Assembly: GCA_032718475.1 (NCBI GenBank)
Contig: JAUCBJ010004771.1
Location: forward strand, 1-35,021
Direction of reading: 5' to 3'
Source: Nemertoderma westbladi
Taxonomy: Eukaryota; Xenacoelomorpha; Nemertodermatida; Nemertodermatidae
DNA length: 35,021 nucleotides
The notes below the pieces were generated by a model, which was not told the DNA's origin, did no database searches, and saw only the letters and a list, made by a program, of their open reading frames with translations. Below, one piece after another: positions 8,401-20,500 of the stretch (the stretch's first letter is position 1; each line of letters begins with the position of its first letter). Position numbers and translations under genes: made by a program.

Positions 8401-9940
8401 TGTAGTAGATGCGACTATAATAGGTTATTAAAACTTCGTAGAATTAAAATTCCTTCACTTATTTCGATTATCAAAATGCTTTTGCGTATATATTTAGTGC
8501 TATTCCGCTATTGTTTGACAAGTTTTGCATTTAACTCCAATAGTAATTGAGTAATTACGCGTATTCTGGAACTCTATGATTAATTATTAATAAGTAAATA
8601 TGACTGACTTGACATCCATTTGAATTTCTGACACGTCCGCGGTTTTGGGGCGAGGCCCTTTCTTTGGATCTATTAATTATTGTTACCGGTAATTAATTAT
8701 AGCGATGCCGATCCCAATTACTGTAACTATAAAGCTACAGCATTCCTTTACAGACAGAGTGATCTAACTGACTGGTACTTTTGGTACTTACTTTTCCTCC
8801 TTCTTAGTTATTTTATATTACAGCTAAACCGTGTAAAATAATAAACGTACTTCATTATCAGTATCATAATGATAATTCAAAAAATTATATCCGTTTTTTG
8901 CACTTTGTAATTTTTATTTATTTATTTCATTCCTTATTTTATTTATATAGTTATAATATTAAATGTTTAATTAATATCATAAATACGTAGGATTGTTAGT
9001 TTATTTTATGGTAAATTTTAGAGACTTTTTTAAGCCGAATGTTCGTTTACCAGTTTTAGTATAATAACATTATAAATACATATATAATTCACAATAGTTT
9101 TTTACTACAATTTTTAATCAATCTTTTCAATTGATCCTGTTTCATATTCTTCCTAATTATGGTAATTAATTATAATAGACAACGTGACGCTTTTGATATT
9201 TGGTTTGAAATAAAGTTATCCAGGCGCATCGCGCACTTTATTGAAATAAAGTTTGCTAATTACTATAATATGCAATAATTATGTTTAGGCTATGCAACGT
9301 TGAACTGCTTGTAAAAATGCTTTACGTTATGTTTATTTAAGAACTTTGGTTTAATTTACTATAATAATAATAATTTTTGCATATATTTTCGCCTAACCTA
9401 AAATTTAAAGTGTTATCAACTCGCGAGTTAATAGGTATTTCTACCACAGGTCACTTATAAAGTGCTTTTACTACTTGCTTATAGTTTATATTGTATGTGG
9501 AATAATTTTTCCTTCAGTTAACTGTAATAATTATGTATGTCACGCTGAATTATTTAGTCCATTATAGTAGAATAGTTAGCGTTGGTTTACTTGCCGAGCG
9601 TAGCGAGCCAAATATAATAAACGAACCGAGTACTGTTGTCCTATAAAGTACTTTACAGTGTGGTATATGTAATTCCGTTGGTTATATATATTGGTATATC
9701 GTAATTTTTTTCAAAAATTGAAATCTAGTTTCGACAGAGTATCTCGAACTATCCACTGAGACTGCCGTACTGCTACCAGTATGACGTTATTATTATGTAG
9801 TAAGTGGATGAAAGTCATAGTAAATAAATGTTAGTGAGCCATTTTACTGGTAATTAGAGTTCTGTGGGGACTAGAAAAGATCTAGACATAATTTTATGTT
9901 GTTGTTGAATATTAGTTTCAATTTTTGAATAATAACAATT

Positions 9941-10077
9941 TACATACTTGTGTGTAAAGTAGCACTTTACAGTGTGATGATCCGAGTGGCTTTGTTACAC
10001 GAACGAACGTTAGTGAGTGAGTGAAAATAACGCCACGAGGATCAGAACACTGTAAAGTACTTTGCAACAAGTATGTA
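9941..10077. repeat. imperfect hairpin, arms about 45-50 bp
   Basis: The left arm starts TACATACTTG and includes CTTTACAGTGT and GATCCGAGTGG (9941-9988). The right arm is its imperfect reverse complement, CCACGAGGATCAG..ACACTGTAAAG...AAGTATGTA (10033-10077). A related TAAAGTACTTTACAGTGTGG occurs at 9644-9663. It is probably a MITE remnant. Confidence 0.7.
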
Positions 10078-10081
10078 TGTA

Positions 10082-10548
10082 GTTTTATTCCAAAATTTTA
10101 ACATTACGAAATGATTGGACATATACATTATAAGTTATGGAAACGGCACAAATTATATTAGTTGCTGTATAAATAAATGTAAAAATGACATAAATAATGT
10201 TATAAATAAGTTAGCTTATATTTATGGTGGCGTTTGGAGCCATTTTATAATATAGCTAGTCCCTACTAGTTATTAATAGCTATACCCCGCCTACCGGTAG
10301 GTAATGCAGTAGGCTTATCTGGATGTCAGAAAAATGTCCACCTATTGTTTACGTGGTATCCAATGTCGGCGTTAAGTAATGTCCCCTTAGAGGACATTAC
10401 TTAACGCCGTAAACAATAACACCAAATACAATACTAAATGTACAGGCCAATACAATGCTGTAATGTTCTCTAAAGTTGTAAAGTGCTAATTAACAACTCG
10501 CTGTTAATACTAACGGCGTTGAGTAATGTTACAATTTTGGAATAAAAT
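10082..10548. mobile_element. MITE-like element with about 26-bp terminal inverted repeats
   Basis: The left end GTTTTATTCCAAAATTTTAA (10082-10107) is inverted at the right end, ACAATTTTGGAATAAAAT (to 10548), both next to a GTAATGTT/AACATTAC motif. No ORF lies inside. A clear target duplication was not found, so the element call is tentative. A strong internal hairpin lies at 10343-10418. Confidence 0.5.
10343..10418. repeat. perfect 17-bp stem, 7-nt loop, with a 10-bp outer stem
   Basis: The inner arms GGCGTTAAGTAATGTCC (10368-10384) and GGACATTACTTAACGCC (10392-10408) are perfectly complementary around a 7-nt loop. An outer stem TATTGTTTAC/GTAAACAATA (10343-10352 and 10409-10418) is separated by a one-sided 15-nt bulge. 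Confidence 0.92.
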
Positions 10549-11434
10549 ATATTATACGATGAATGCTACTCACATACAGGTATATCTCTCTACCTATCTA
10601 TACATGGATATTATTTTGTGTTGGTTTATTTGTATTGCATTATTATGTGATTCTTATTGTGGCTTTATCTCCTTTATTATAGCATATTGAATTCCCTTCC
10701 CGTATTATTCTCGAATCAAACAAATATATGATACATTGCAAGATGTATAATTTGAATCCATTAACTTGACTATTTGACGATATTACTTATTATTTTTAAT
10801 TTTAAGATGTACAATAAGATTTTATTCCCATCTAAGCGACATTATACCACCGTTTTGAACAGCGTGATTTGTGGACCAACTATTTAGTTACCAATTTTGT
10901 TACACAACTTTGATACAATTTTTCCAACAATTTCACTAAAACTAAAGCAAATATTTTTAACACCTAAACTTAGGATTAATTTAGTTTTGCTTAATTTATT
11001 TAAATAATTATAATTGCAGTAGTTTTTTCCTATTTTAACAGATACTTGTTTTTTAAACATAATTTCCGGTAGATTTTGTTCCATATATTTTCCCGTTTTA
11101 GAAAATACGTGCATTTTTTATTCCGTTACTATGTTAACTAATTTAGTTTATTTATATCTTTTTCAGACTATTTGTGGTCTGCACTGCGCTATGTGTTAGC
11201 TGTTTTTTTTTATTAGAGTGTTGCTTTTGAGCTGTGCAGGCACAGTTAGTTATTTTATTTTAATATATCTAACAAAAATAACTACCGATATGTCGTATAA
11301 CACCTGGTTATAGCTATTGAATTGTTCTGAGATTTTTTTATTGATTTTAATGTTTTACTTATTTAATTATATCATCACAATAATACAAGAACTACACCAT
11401 TTCGAACTTAGACGGCAGAAATGTTTCTTTGTTT

Positions 11435-12215
11435 GGCGGGGTGGAAGTGCGGGTGGGTGGGATGGTGGGTGGGTGCGGGTTTATTGATGGGTTGGTTGAT
11501 GCGGGTGGGTGGGTGTATGCCGGTGTGTGGGTGGATGCCGGTGAGTGGGTGGATGGATGAGGGTGGGATGGTTGGTTGGTGGGTAGGTGAGGTTTGGTTT
11601 GCGGGTTGGTGGTTGAGTGGGAGCAGGTGGGTGGATGCGGGTTGGTGGTGGTTAATGCGGTATGGGTTGTGGGTGGGTTGGTTCGGTGGGATAGTGGGTG
11701 AGGTTTGGTTTGCGGGTTGGTGGTTGAGTGGGCGCAGGTGGGTGGGTGCGGGTGGGTGGGTTGGTTGCAGGTGGGTGGGTGTGTGCGGGTTGATTGGTGG
11801 GTGGGTGGATGCGGGTGGGTGGGTGCGGGTGGGTGGGTTGGTTGGGTGGGATGGTGGGTGAGGTTTGGTTTGCGGGTTGGTGGTTGAGTGGGCGCAGGTG
11901 GGTGGGTGCGGATGATGGGGGGTGGTGGGTGGGTTGGTTTCAGGTGGGTGGGTGTGTGCGGGTTGATTGGTGGGTGGGTGGATGAGGGTGGATGCCGGTG
12001 GGTGGGTGGATGCGGGTGCGCTGGTTGGTGTGTGCGGGTGGGTGCGTTGGTTGTTGGGTGGGTGGATGCGGGTTGGTTGGTGGGTGGGTGTGGGTTTCTT
12101 GGTCATTCCGGGTAGATGGGTGCGGGTGGGTTTGTTAGTGCGTGTGGGTGGTTGGCGGGTGCGGGTGGATGGGTTAGTGAGCGGGTGGGTGGGTAGGTTA
12201 GTCCGTTTTATATAG
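11435..12215 (+). repeat. G-rich GGGTGGGTGG minisatellite, strong G4 potential
   Basis: About 0.78 kb of degenerate GGGTGGGTGGATGCGGGT-type repeats, nearly free of C on the + strand. Many GGG tracts are separated by 1-7 bases, so G-quadruplexes are expected. The long minus-strand open frame (Pro/Thr/His-rich) comes from this composition and has no domain. A larger internal duplication is visible: GAGGTTTGGTTTGCGGGTTG recurs at about 11589, 11700 and 11860. Confidence 0.92.
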
Positions 12216-14066
12216 CCAAGGTGGTAAGGACCGGGGTCACTCATTGATGATGCATATCAAATAAATTTTAAATAATTTTTTTTCTAGAAAAGGCAATAAC
12301 TATGTCAAGGTAGTATCAGGGGATAAAGGCTGATAATTTTCAACATCAACAATTTTCATGCTTCTTGGGAAATATGAAAGGAATGTGAAATATTATTGTA
12401 AAGATGTTTGACTGATTAATTAACTACTTTATTCCATTTCTTACTACTGGGATGTAAGAGAACTGTAAATGTAACTGAATGATTTTGATAATTTTTTGAT
12501 ACTGTAACTGCAACTGTAACTACTAAAAATCGATTCAGTTCTCAACCACACAACTAACATGAATGAGAATTTGAAACAGTATTGTAATAGTTAATAAATT
12601 AATAACAGTGGTCGATATGGGTATCATTTTTAAAACAGTGTATTTTTGTTTATTATTACCAAAGACCCAGTGCCCACTTCGCTCAACTGTGATTTATTTG
12701 GCGAGTCAAGTAGTGAACGAAGATCTAGAATACTGTAAGGTTCATAATGAATCTATGTTTATCTGTCTCAACTATTAGACTATTACAGTCTTATCACCGC
12801 TCTTTCCTTCCTAAATATCGCAAATATTAAATGTAAATGTTTTAGATAAAAAAAAATAAATGTTAGAGCGGGATATATAACGGATTTTCTACAAAAAACT
12901 ACCTATATAGATAGCTCTACTGTATTAAGAGGCAGTTTCGAAATGGACATTATTATTAGTGTATATTACAATAAAATATATATTAAAGTGACTCATTTTT
13001 AGTTTTAGAAAAAGTTTTTTATTGTGTAAGTGATTCGTTTAATTTTTGTTGTACAAGTAAGTCCTGATTGGGCAATGGCTGCACTGTACGGCGGTGACTT
13101 GTTAATAGATCCCTCTGTATACAGTTCGCGGCAATTTATCATTAGTTATTACCAGCACTTGAAATTGACCGTTTTTTAAGTTTGATTGGACCGCCCTAAA
13201 GTCGCCAGTCAAATAAAGTTCTGCATTATTTACATATATCCTGTTCAACATGAAAACAATTATTTTTTGTTCCGAAATGATGTGCCACTACTACCCATAC
13301 TTTATTGTAATCACTCAAAATTTAAATTTTGTGAATTGTTAGTGCAGCAGCTGCATTGATACATATTAATACATAGTTGATCAATCATGTATATTTGAAT
13401 ATATATGATATTCGTGTATATTTGATAACACGTTGCATATACACAGTTTCCATTTTTCTAACAGAAACAATAAATAATATGCTGAGTTGAACAATAATAG
13501 CATGCATAAAGACACATTGCAACATGTAGTAGACTATATCGAAGAAATCTAACATTTAAGCTAAAACCAACCACTACTTCTGAAACAGCTGTTGTTGTGT
13601 TGTTTACTAGATTACCAAGCAACACCTGGATTCATTGACCTGGATTTTAACCAATATTAAGGGCCCGACCCCAATATGGCGGGTATTTTAAATTTAAATA
13701 TATACTTTGTCAGTTTGAAGTGTTTTTGTAAGGTAGTTTTGTACTGTGAGTTGTGAGTGGAAGTGATCATTATTGTCGTCAGTTAGTACTGCAGTAATGT
13801 ATCTAAATTTATTTTGGTTACCGGTAGGCCTAGCCTACTGAAACTATTGATAGTCAGGAAAGTGACGGTTGGACTGAGGTAATCGAAGTCAGGTAACGAA
13901 GTACCGGTAAATTTATTTATGTTGTAATTAATACCGGTAGTTATTTTTGTTATAATCTGATAATGGGTCCTAATCAATTGTAATTGCGTTGAAAGTGATC
14001 TAATTTACTACCATAATATCATCGCACATTGAACTGAATACCGGCTGACCGGTACCGTTCGATTCC
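12216..14066. other. intergenic region and probable porcupine 5' region
   Basis: AT-rich DNA without a recognisable gene. It should include the promoter and 5' UTR of porcupine, but I see no convincing TATA or initiator. Several ACCGGTA-containing patches lie within 0.3 kb of the start codon. Confidence 0.5.
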
Positions 14067-14536
14067 ATGATGGTTGACAGCTCCGAACACCTGGATGATA
14101 TCAACATCCTGGATGAGGTATCGAGCATGTACGAACGCAAAGAAATTACCACGGAGGAATATATTTCCTACCTCGAACTCCTTCAGGACTTAGAACAGAC
14201 TGACTACATAGAAGCCCCTACCACCCTTTACAGACTGACTTACAGTCTATGGAACTGTGTGCTACCGGTGTGTCGACAAGGTTTGGATATTCTGTTCCCG
14301 GTTATTATCAGTTGTTTACTAATGCGGGCGGTTTCTCTGCGGTATCCCAAGTTGGTTCACCTATCGTCTGCCCTTATCGGTTTATCCCTGATTATCTACA
14401 GTCACCAATGGCAGTCGGTGTATCTCCTTATTCTCATCTCGGTATGTTACATCTGCCTCAATGTTGCTCCCTCCTTCACCCCATTCCAATATGGATTTAC
14501 CACGGCTATCCTGTGTTCATCATATGTTGTTTCTCT
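14067..14536 (+). CDS. porcn: porcupine coding exon 1
   Basis: Residues 1-156 plus two bases. It holds the acidic N-terminal extension and the first membrane segments, with family similarity from about WNCVLPVCRQGLD onward. Donor CTCT|GTAAGT at 14537. Confidence 0.9.
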
Positions 14537-17500
14537 GTAAGTTGTTTTTAACATTTATTTTCGGTACGATGTGAACGGGTTATCTGTCTTATCACACCGC
14601 ACCGCAATATGTGATTCATTCATTAAGGCAATATTATTTCTCACACTGTCATGCATTATTTGCAAGCTGTAATCCTTATGGATTAAATATTCTAGGTGAC
14701 TAGTAGATTTATCTGGTGTATTATTTTATAATGTTTAAAGTAATGCATGTATGTATTATCATATCAGTGTATTGAACTGACAAACGATGGGATTATTAAA
14801 TCGATTCCCATGCTGAATGACACCGGTGGCCAGTAGTTCTTTACGATTTAATCGAATACAATCGTTTTAATAGGCCGGCTTTACCAACGGGCTCCCATTC
14901 TCAATCAATAAGCACAATAGTGATTATTGTAAATATAATAATAAAGAAAAGGGCCGTGTCGGAGAGTTAAATTTGAGGGGGGTCCAGTTTCCAGTCTTGT
15001 AATAAATACAGAAGGCCGAATGTGACAGAAGGCCGAATGGGACAGAAGGCCGAATGGAAGAAAAGGTCGAATGGGACGGAAGACCGAATGTGACAGAAGG
15101 CCGAATGTGACAGAAGGCCGAATGGGACAGAAGGCCGAATGGAACAAAAGGTCGAATGGGACGGAAGTCCGAATGGGACGGAAGTCCGAATGGGACAGAA
15201 GTCCGAATGGGACAGAAGGCCGAAAGGGACAGAAGGCCGAATGGGTGAGAAGGTCGAATGGGACAGAAGACCGAATGGAACGGAAGGCCGAATGGGACTA
15301 AGGCCGAATGGGACAGAAGGCTGAATGGGACAGAAGGTCGAATGTGACAGAAGGTCGATTGGGACGGAAGGCCGAATGGGACAGAAGGCCGAAAGGGACA
15401 GAAGGCCGAATGGGACAGAAGACCGAATGGAACGGAATTCCGTAGTTTCCAAACTTCATTCCTAGTTCGGAAATTCGTAGTTTTATTAAGCTATAACGGC
15501 TACGTCTTTAATTAATGTTTAGCATTTTTAATAAAAGTACTTTGAAATTCTTGTGTTTTTGAAACTGAATGGCTCTATTGGTTTTCAAATTGTTGTAACA
15601 CTCATAATAAAATATCCTCTTCTAAGTCTAGACGGAGGAAGGGCCACTGGCCATTTTCCATCAAGCCTCATTTTTAAGCTACCTACTTTTTAAAATATTT
15701 TGTTATTCCGGTTTTGAAAAACTACTACAAAAGCTCAACTTGACAGTTATTTTGGATTTTGTCAACGTTTAGTGATTTGTTGGTTACGATGCATAGAGCC
15801 ATGAATGGCGTTTATAACTAGCTAAGATAATGGGGGTTCCAAAATTGGACATTTCATATACGTGTTTGTATGTATATGGTGGTGTTCGCGCACATGAAGT
15901 TGCACGAATTTATTAGGTATAAAAACCATCGCCAAATAGGGTTGCTAAACTTTGTCCTAAACGCCGCGTGATTACTACACACCACCAAGGTTTCGGAAAT
16001 GTAGGTCCTTTCGAGGGGCCCTTATTCCTCCTACTAGACTATATCTAAATCAATGTCGTATGAACAATAAAAGGATTTTATATTATTAGGGTGGGACTTC
16101 GATTTTTGGGTGGAGGTGAGGGAGGTCATAAATAGTGGTTTATCCCACTGTGAGACTGGGGAGGGGGACTTAACGCAAATCACATGTCAGCGAATTAATC
16201 ACCTCAATGTTAACTTATCAATTAAGGGAAATGAGCAGGTGACAGTGGCACTTTAGTTTATTCTAAACAAAACAATAAACTAAAGTCAATGGAACAGGTT
16301 ACAGTTTTGTTTTAGCGAGTAATCAATCAGCTGTTACTTGCGTCTAATTTCCCCTGGAAAGGGATGAATTTTGATTGCGTCGAAAGCCCTCCCTCCTCTT
16401 CTACTCACTCTAAACGATAAACATATGAATGGCTTTTCTTTAATCTTATCTTATCCTTAATACGCAATATCACCCCCCCCCCCCCCCCCCCCCCCCCTTG
16501 TATTGTCAGATAAATGAATATCTTGCCCTTTGAGTCATTCACCTTCTACTGTATTTATAATACACCTGTTTGTTTTTAATATTATTAATTTTCAGTGAAT
16601 TGTTTAACAACCCGATCGCTTGGAACCACATAAGAGGTGAGTAAGTCTTTCCAACTAACCCACTCACATACCAATCCACTCGACTAATCAATGCATTTAT
16701 CTATCTCGTCCACTTTGTACCCCAATCAACCCTATTTCCTCTCTAATTGTTTGCCAAACTTGTAACAATTCACGCCATTAAATATTTCACAACTATTTAT
16801 TTCCATTTAGTAACAACACTGCTAGTATTGCTACCCCGCCATGTGGGTGGTAAACTACCGCACTGGGGGAGTATTAATCATAGAATTTGGGTGAATATAA
16901 TAATGTCTGGCGTATAGATTACAATTCAATTATTCACGCACGGGCCGGGCACGCATTGTAATTTCTACAATCATGTTCGTCTGTCTTCCGTATTTCCTTG
17001 TAATCCCACCCACACGTACAACAGTCCTAATTACTCCAACTAACATTCAGTCTACCGTCGGCCTACGATTGTTTTTGTGTCCTCGATAGGAATTTTTGTT
17101 TGCGTCATCTGATTTCCGGTGTAGTTTAGAACATTCATGCTTTGTATAATACTCAAGTTGTAAATTTTACGAATAATGAATGATTTATTTACCGTTATTA
17201 TAGCGGTTAAATATGTTAATAATTTGGTTTTCTTTTTCTGTTGTATTTACTGTCGGAATTATTGGCATAGTATACCCATGTTATACTTTTATGCGGGTTT
17301 TGCTTTGCAACATAATATTTTATTAAATAATATGTAACTATTTTTCAACGTCTTTCTTTATAGGGCCCCAAATGATAGCCTGTATGAAGCTAATAAGTCT
17401 GGCATTCGACATAGATAGACATCAGGTGGTACAACCCAATACCATTGAGTACCTTGGATACGCTCTGTTTCCTGGCAACCTCGTATTCGGCCCCTGGCTC

Positions 17501-20500
17501 AGCTACAGCCAATATCGCACAGTTCTATTGGGTTATGGACATGTAAGTTCTCGGTCAGTGCTATTGGGTTATGGACATGTAAGTTCTCGGTCAGTGCTAT
17601 TGGGTTATTGACATGTAAGTTCTCGGTCAGTGCTTGGGTTATGGACATGTAAGTTCTCGGTCAGTGCTATTGGGTTATGGACATGTAAGTTCTCGGTCAG
17701 TGCTATTGGGTTATGGACATGTAAGTTCTCGGTCAGTGCTATTGGGTTATGGACATGTAAGTTATCGGTCAGTGCTATTGGGTTATGGACATGTAAGTTA
17801 TCGGTCAGTGCTATTGGGTTATGGACATGTAAGTTCTCGGTCAGTGCTATTGGGTTATGGACATGTAAGTTCTCGGTCAGTGCTATTGGGTTATGGACAT
17901 GTAAGTTCTCGGTCAGTGCTATTGGGTTATGGACATGTAAGTTATCGGTCAGTGCTATTGGGTTATGGACATGTAAGTTATCGGTCAGTGCTATTGGGTT
18001 ATGGACATGTAAGTTCTCGGTCAGTGCTATTGGGTTATGGACATGTAAGTTCTCGGTCAGTGCTATTGGGTTATGGACATGTAAGTTATCGGTCAGTGCT
18101 ATTGGGTTATGGACATGTAAGTTCTCGGTCAGTGCTAATGGGTTATGGACATGTAAGTTCTCGGTCAGTGCTATTGGGTTATGGACATGTAAGTTATCGG
18201 TCAGTGCTATTGGGTTATGGACATGTAAGTTCTCGGTCAGTGCTATTGGGTTATGGACATGTAAGTTATCGGTCAGTGCTATTGGGTTATGGACATGTAA
18301 GTTATCGGTCAGTGCTATTGGGTTATGGACATGTAAGTTCTCGGGCAGTGCTATTGGGTTATGGACATCTAAGTTCTCGGTCAATGCTATTGGGTTATGG
18401 ACATGTAAGTTTTCGGTCAGTGCTATTGGGTTATGGACATGTAAGTTCTCGGTCGGTGCTATTGGGTTATGGACATGTAAGTTCTCGGTCAGTGCTATTG
18501 GGTTATGGACATGTAAGTTCTCGGGCAGTGCTATTGGGTTATGGACATGTAAGTTCTCGGTCAGTGCTATTGGGTGATGGACATGTAAGTTCTCGTTGGT
18601 ACAACTGGGTTATGGACATGTAAGTTCTCGGGCACGGGCAGTGCTATTGGGTTATGGACATTTAAGTTCTCGGTCAGTGCTATTGGGTTATGGACATGTA
18701 AGTTCTCGGTCAGTGCTTCTGGGTTATGGATAGGGATGTCCCGGAATTCCGTTCCGGCCGGAATTCCGGCGGTTTTTGCCCGATTCCGGTTCCGGCCGGA
18801 ATTGCCGGAATGGGGTCAATTCCGGCCGGAATTTTACCGGAATTACCAGTTCCCTAAGTAGTTTGATAGTTGTCAATTAGTTTGTTAAATTATTATCAAA
18901 ATTTATATATTTTTTTTTACATATACTTACCAACTATTGTTTAAGATGCAGTACTAGTCAACACTTGTACAAAAAGTAAAGAAGTAAAGTTTTCTTAGGC
19001 CGTTACTGTAGCTTAGAGCTACCATTTAAGGATGCAAGGCGGAGATAGAAATACCCCATTCTAGCCACTTCAAATCATTCGTACCGAAAATAAAACTGCC
19101 GTGGCCCATGCGAGGTTAGAACCCACAATCTCCTGAGAGACGGGAATTCAATGCAACCACTACACCAAGGTGGAACCTAATGGAACTGTAACGAGGGACA
19201 ATTTACTGCCACCCCCTTTTTTTAAGTCAATTTAGTATTGATGGCTATGCATCACATTTCCAAAAAATTGTCACCTGACAACTGTTTTTAGAACGTCAAA
19301 ATTACACCTCCCTTGCTCCACTAGTAACAAATAAGTCAAAACTCATTTGTTAAAAAATATAAGATGAGTCTCGCATTTACAAAATATTTCTATACCCAAA
19401 GGTATAAATCCAGGCTTTCAGCATGCCATTAAGTTATGAGTCGTTTGTCAAAAAAAGATGGAACATGGGACATAATCACTTTCGCTCATCAGTCGTTACT
19501 TACGATTTACCAGTGGAGTAGAGACGCTCCCATTGAAACCAATGTGTTGGTGTTCCATAATATATTTTGACTTACGACATAAGACTTACCAGTGAAGCAT
19601 GGGCCTTAACGAGTGGTTTTACAATTTGCTTATAATATTACGTTTTTTAGATTGATTTACATTATTATGCATTTCTTTTACATTATTTTACTTTGATATA
19701 ATTATTAAATAATATGATAATATTAATATTGATTGTCCAACATAACATATAGGATTACCCCTAAAGCTTTCAGCTTATTTCCAAGGGGGTCCTTTATGTA
19801 ACTTGGGTACAAATACAATATTACACAAATACACTAGGCTAACCTAAAACTAATATAAAATGTTATTACACTACGTACAGGTCCTGCGTCTTTAGGTCCT
19901 GCAAGTGTGGTCGTTAGGTCATTCGTCAATATTCCCGGCGACGTGGGTGCTGCATATAATACAGTATGTTTATTTATATTTACAGCAAAGCTATTTATTC
20001 CCAGCAAAATTAAACTGTAAGATATACTATTAACTTTCGTTTATTGTTCTGATTCGAATAACATGTCACTGTAACATGCTCCTTTGCCTTAACAACACCA
20101 GGATATTGCACTAAACGAAACCAGGAAACCCGAAACCTCTGGTCAAAGTAGGTTTTAGGTATGAGCCTAAAAACCTAACTTTTGGCCAAGGATATAGGTT
20201 TTTGAAAAAACAATGAAATTGAATTCCCTGTCGTATAAGGCCGAAGTACCCCCCTCCCGTCGCCATAATAGGCCGTAATGTGCCAAAATTCATTTATTTC
20301 ACAAAAAAATTATAAGGTTTAATGGGTCATTTAGTGTACTTCACTAATTTATACAAAATTCCGGTTCCGGCCGGAATTCCGGCCGGAATATTCCGGCATG
20401 TTGAATTCCGGTTCCGGTTCCGGCCGGAATCAAAATATCGATTCCGGGACATCCCTAGTTATGGACATGTAAGTTCTCGGTCAGTACTATTAGGTTATGG

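Larger units (their letters stand above)
8401..11434. other. AT-rich intergenic region
   Basis: No gene is recognised in this 3-kb stretch between par-3 and the G-rich array. It contains the two inverted-repeat structures listed separately and a short stem at 9211-9245 (ATAAAGT ... ACTTTAT). Open frames are short and without conserved motifs. Confidence 0.55.
14537..16595 (+). other. porcupine intron 1
   Basis: 2.06 kb, GTAAGT to TTTTCAG. It contains the 17-bp minisatellite, a long R1 dispersed-repeat copy and a 25-C run. No other gene is seen. Confidence 0.85.
18731..20457. mobile_element. non-autonomous hAT-type DNA transposon (1,727 bp)
   Basis: Terminal inverted repeats of 17 bp, TAGGGATGTCCCGGAAT at 18731 and its exact complement ending at 20457. 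They are followed inward by CCGGCCGGAATT-type subterminal repeats on both sides. An 8-bp direct repeat GTTATGGA abuts both ends (18723-18730, 20458-20465); 8-bp target duplications are typical of the hAT superfamily. No transposase ORF is present. Inside lie a tRNA-derived SINE-like piece, a 63-bp dispersed repeat and an R1 fragment. The target lies in the 36-bp minisatellite, whose own unit contains GTTATGGA, but the repeat abuts the ends exactly as insertion predicts. Confidence 0.92.

Noticed and set aside
11408-12244. 278-codon minus-strand Pro/Thr/His-rich frame
   Set aside because: It is the complement of a G-rich, C-poor minisatellite, where stops are rare. No domain or conserved feature.
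14967-15452. Minus-strand frame of FGLLSHSA-type repeats
   Set aside because: A 17-bp minisatellite inside porcupine intron 1 explains the periodic frame.
17605-18623. Long open frames on both strands through the 36-bp array (LGYGHVSSRSVL-type repeats)
   Set aside because: The 36-bp period is a multiple of three, so open frames follow automatically. There is no start context, domain or unique coding sequence; similar frames at 20817-21121 are rejected likewise.
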